Below are positions 6,046 through 6,806 of a stretch of DNA of 6,806 nucleotides, one piece after another. The translations under genes were made by a program, and so were the position numbers. A model generated the notes under the pieces. The model was not told the origin of the DNA, ran no database searches, and saw nothing but the letters and a program-made list of their open reading frames with translations. The DNA is taken from positions 1-6,806 of the forward strand of contig CAMSGF010000036.1 of assembly GCA_947058225.1 (NCBI GenBank), written 5' to 3'. Source of the DNA: an uncultured Eubacteriaceae bacterium (GTDB lineage: Bacteria; Bacillota; Clostridia; Eubacteriales; Anaerofustaceae). Position 1 is the stretch's first letter. Each line of letters begins with the position of its first letter.

Positions 6046-6748
6046 CGAGGTGCATTGTCATACTATCTATTCTCATGGCACTTCAACGATAGAAGAAAAT
6101 GTTATAAGGGCAAGAGAGATGGGTTTAAAAAAGATAATCATAAGCGAGCATGGACCACGACACTTTTTTATGCGAAAGTCAAAAGATAAAATCTTTTTTA
6201 AGATGAGGCAGGAGATAGATTATTTAAAAGAAAAGTATCCTGATATTGAAATTCTTCTTGGGGTTGAGGCGAATATTATTTCTTTGGATGGTGAACTTGA
6301 TGTGAGTGATGAGATGTTAGAGATAATAGATGTGTTATATTTTGGATTTCATTTGCTTATGAAACCTAAGAACTTCAAGGCGTTTTATTATTTTCAGCTT
6401 CTTCCAAAGTTAAATAAAATAAATGAAAAAGTAGATACGAGGGCTGTTATCCTCGCGTTAAACAGATACAAGGTGGATATGATAACTCATCCAAATTCCA
6501 ATTCTAAGATTGATTTAATAGAGGTTGCGAGAGAATGTGAAAAAAATGGAACTGTTCTTGAGATAAACAATAAAAGGTTAAAGCTTGATGCGAAGGAGAT
6601 TAAGATGATAATGGATGAGGGGATAGATGTGAAATTTGCGGCGGGAAGCGATGCACACTGTGTTGAGGACATTGGAAATGTTGAAAATGCGTTTGAGATA
6701 ATTGAGGAGAGCGGGTGTTTTGAGAGGGTTTTAAATGTTTGTGTGTAG
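6032..6748 (+). CDS. PHP-domain metal-dependent hydrolase (YcdX/histidinol-phosphatase-like)
   Basis: This is a stand-alone PHP-domain protein of 238 residues, the size of YcdX-type phosphoesterases with a trinuclear metal site. The metal ligand set appears complete: HxH (His8, His10), His15, His40 in ISEHGPR, Glu79 in GVEAN, His107 in GFHLL, His153 in ITHPN, and Asp207/His209 in GSDAH. The spacing matches E. coli YcdX well. Its substrate is unknown. Histidinol phosphatase is a common automatic label for the family, but no histidine genes are nearby. It is not the PHP part of PolC, which is embedded in a much larger polymerase. The ATG lies inside the ispG end (14-bp overlap), with AGGAG at 6017-6021 and a 10-nt gap, implying translational coupling to ispG. 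The stop at 6746-6748 is followed by non-coding sequence. Confidence 0.88.
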   Translation: MELNSEVHCHTIYSHGTSTIEENVIRAREMGLKKIIISEHGPRHFFMRKSKDKIFFKMRQEIDYLKEKYPDIEILLGVEANIISLDGELDVSDEMLEIIDVLYFGFHLLMKPKNFKAFYYFQLLPKLNKINEKVDTRAVILALNRYKVDMITHPNSNSKIDLIEVARECEKNGTVLEINNKRLKLDAKEIKMIMDEGIDVKFAAGSDAHCVEDIGNVENAFEIIEESGCFERVLNVCV

Positions 6749-6785
6749 GGGAGGGGCTGGTAAAGATATTATTCAAAATACAAAA

Positions 6786-6806
6786 CAGCTTTCTGCACGA
6801 AGCAGA
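6786..6806 (+). terminator. Probable operon terminator, cut by the window edge
   Basis: TCTGC (6792-6796), loop ACGAA, and GCAGA (6802-6806) form a 5-bp hairpin that reaches the last base. The preceding bases CAGCTT, with A-rich sequence before them, are what the 5' arm of a longer terminator stem would look like if the missing sequence continued AAGCTG and then T. The hairpin lies about 40 bp after the last stop codon. The extension and the T run are inference because the sequence ends here. Confidence 0.45.

Noticed and set aside
6487..6672. Minus-strand open frame within the PHP gene
   Set aside because: It is antisense to conserved metal-binding codons, with no supporting signals.
6735..6806. 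Open frame from ATG 6735 to the window edge as a new gene
   Set aside because: It overlaps the PHP gene end, has no ribosome binding site, runs through the terminator-like hairpin, and its 24 residues match nothing I recognise.

Overview
The window reads as low-GC, Clostridia-like Firmicutes chromosome. The evidence is AT-rich spacers, frequent AGA/AGG arginine codons, strong AGGAG ribosome binding sites, and the conserved gene run pyrH-frr-uppS-cdsA-rseP-ispG. I cannot fix the genus from the sequence alone. Nearly all of it is housekeeping DNA, and I did not find a new defence, mobile or otherwise undescribed system.

Left end (1-881, minus strand): an AI-2E family membrane protein gene runs leftwards and stops early, about 80-100 residues short of the usual family length. 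The break is sharp. From about position 46 down to the edge, another minus-strand frame encodes a stretch that looks like the core motif of PrmA (ribosomal protein L11 methyltransferase), in GC-richer DNA. This is best explained as a chimeric join, either an assembly artefact or a real rearrangement, rather than a natural C-terminus.

Divergent promoter region (882-1042): two back-to-back promoters share the identical extended -10 sequence TGTTATAAT, and a perfect 12-bp tandem repeat lies between them. One drives the AI-2E gene leftwards and the other drives pyrH rightwards.

Plus-strand operon (1043-6748): pyrH (UMP kinase) and frr (ribosome recycling factor) come first and are followed by an intrinsic terminator at 2351-2384. 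Then come five tightly packed genes. uppS makes the undecaprenyl carrier lipid, cdsA makes CDP-diacylglycerol, rseP is an intramembrane site-2 protease, ispG is an MEP-pathway iron-sulfur enzyme that feeds isoprenoid precursors to UppS, and the last gene encodes a stand-alone PHP-domain metal hydrolase overlapping the ispG end. The common theme is nucleotide supply and translation followed by envelope lipid and isoprenoid synthesis. Compared with the usual Firmicutes order, rpsB-tsf is absent upstream of pyrH, dxr is absent between cdsA and rseP, and the PHP gene sits where polC often follows ispG.

Right end (6749-6806): a short non-coding tail ends in half of a hairpin that is cut by the window edge, probably the operon terminator.
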